A DNA stretch of 6,275 nucleotides from Methanosarcinales archaeon (GTDB taxonomy: Archaea > Halobacteriota > Methanosarcinia > Methanosarcinales > Methanocomedenaceae): assembly GCA_030666885.1 (NCBI GenBank), contig DAOUWY010000117.1, forward strand, positions 1 to 6,275. Reading direction: 5' to 3'. The stretch's first letter is position 1; every line of letters begins with the position of its first letter. A program made the position numbers and the translations under genes. This document shows, in pieces, positions 6,053 through 6,275 of the stretch. Under the pieces are notes generated by a model. The model was not told the origin of the DNA and did not search any database. It saw only the letters and a list, made by a program, of their open reading frames with translations.

Positions 6053-6275
6053 TTGTCAGGATAATGGAAGAGGGACAGTTCAGGATACCCGGCAGCTTGC
6101 TTGACGAGCTTAATGTCATTGATAACCGGATCGTGGATTACGTAGCTAAAGAAAATGAAAGTGATTTCAAAAAAGAGCTGGGTAAGCTTATTGACATGAT
6201 AAAAGAAAATGGCAAGCCCATAGATGATGCCGAGATCGTGGAATCAGACCTTATTGTACCACCCGGAGACCTGAC
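6049..6275 (+). CDS. PspA-associated protein PspAA, 5' part (runs off window)
   Basis: The visible 75 residues begin MIVRIMEEGQFRIP, continue with LLDELNVIDNRIVDYV (18-33) and a helix around FKKELGKLIDMIKENG (40-55), and reach AEIVESDLIVPPGDL (61-75). This is the pattern of the PspAA domain, a small protein of about 90 residues coded next to PspA in many archaea and actinobacteria; probably only 15 to 20 residues are missing. Its biochemical role is not established; the conserved neighbourhood points to binding or regulating PspA. The ATG at 6049 overlaps the pspA stop, and GGAGGAG at 6034-6040 in the end of pspA provides the ribosome site, 8 nt away. It is soluble, with no membrane segment or signal peptide. 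Confidence 0.88.
   Translation, partial: MIVRIMEEGQFRIPGSLLDELNVIDNRIVDYVAKENESDFKKELGKLIDMIKENGKPIDDAEIVESDLIVPPGDL

Overview
The window carries seven protein-coding genes and reads as chromosomal DNA of a euryarchaeon, most likely a methanogen or methanotroph of the Methanosarcinales type. That placement is an inference. It rests on an archaeal zinc-finger replication protein A followed by its COG3390 partner, archaeal TATA boxes, strong Shine-Dalgarno sites of the GGAGGTGAT type, TTG starts, and a PspA-PspAA pair. No rRNA, tRNA, CRISPR array or insertion sequence was seen, and no stretch longer than 300 bases lacks a gene.

Layout. 1-1295 (+) is the 3' part of a RecQ-family DNA helicase with a bacterial-style C-terminal helix-turn-helix domain. 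It is visibly more AT-rich than its neighbours. 1296-1428 is a promoter region. 1429-2928 (+) is a two-gene operon: single-stranded DNA-binding RPA, then, 3 nt later, the RPA-associated protein. A hairpin and T-tracts follow. 3096-4367 (+) is a stand-alone enolase with its own TATA box and a TTG start; it keeps all catalytic residues but differs from consensus at four usually conserved positions beside the active site. 4431-5129 (-) is a seven-helix membrane protein resembling DUF1614, convergent with enolase. 5130-5353 is a divergent promoter region rich in small repeats. 5354-6275 (+) is pspA and the start of pspAA, overlapping as ATGA; pspAA runs off the window.

How the genes work together. 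RecQ, RPA and the RPA partner are all DNA replication and repair functions acting on single-stranded DNA, although RecQ has its own transcription unit and different base composition. Enolase belongs to glycolysis/gluconeogenesis. PspA and PspAA form an ESCRT-III-like membrane maintenance module, and the divergent membrane protein is a candidate membrane partner. The least explained parts are that divergent pair with its repeat-flanked promoter, and the enolase substitutions.
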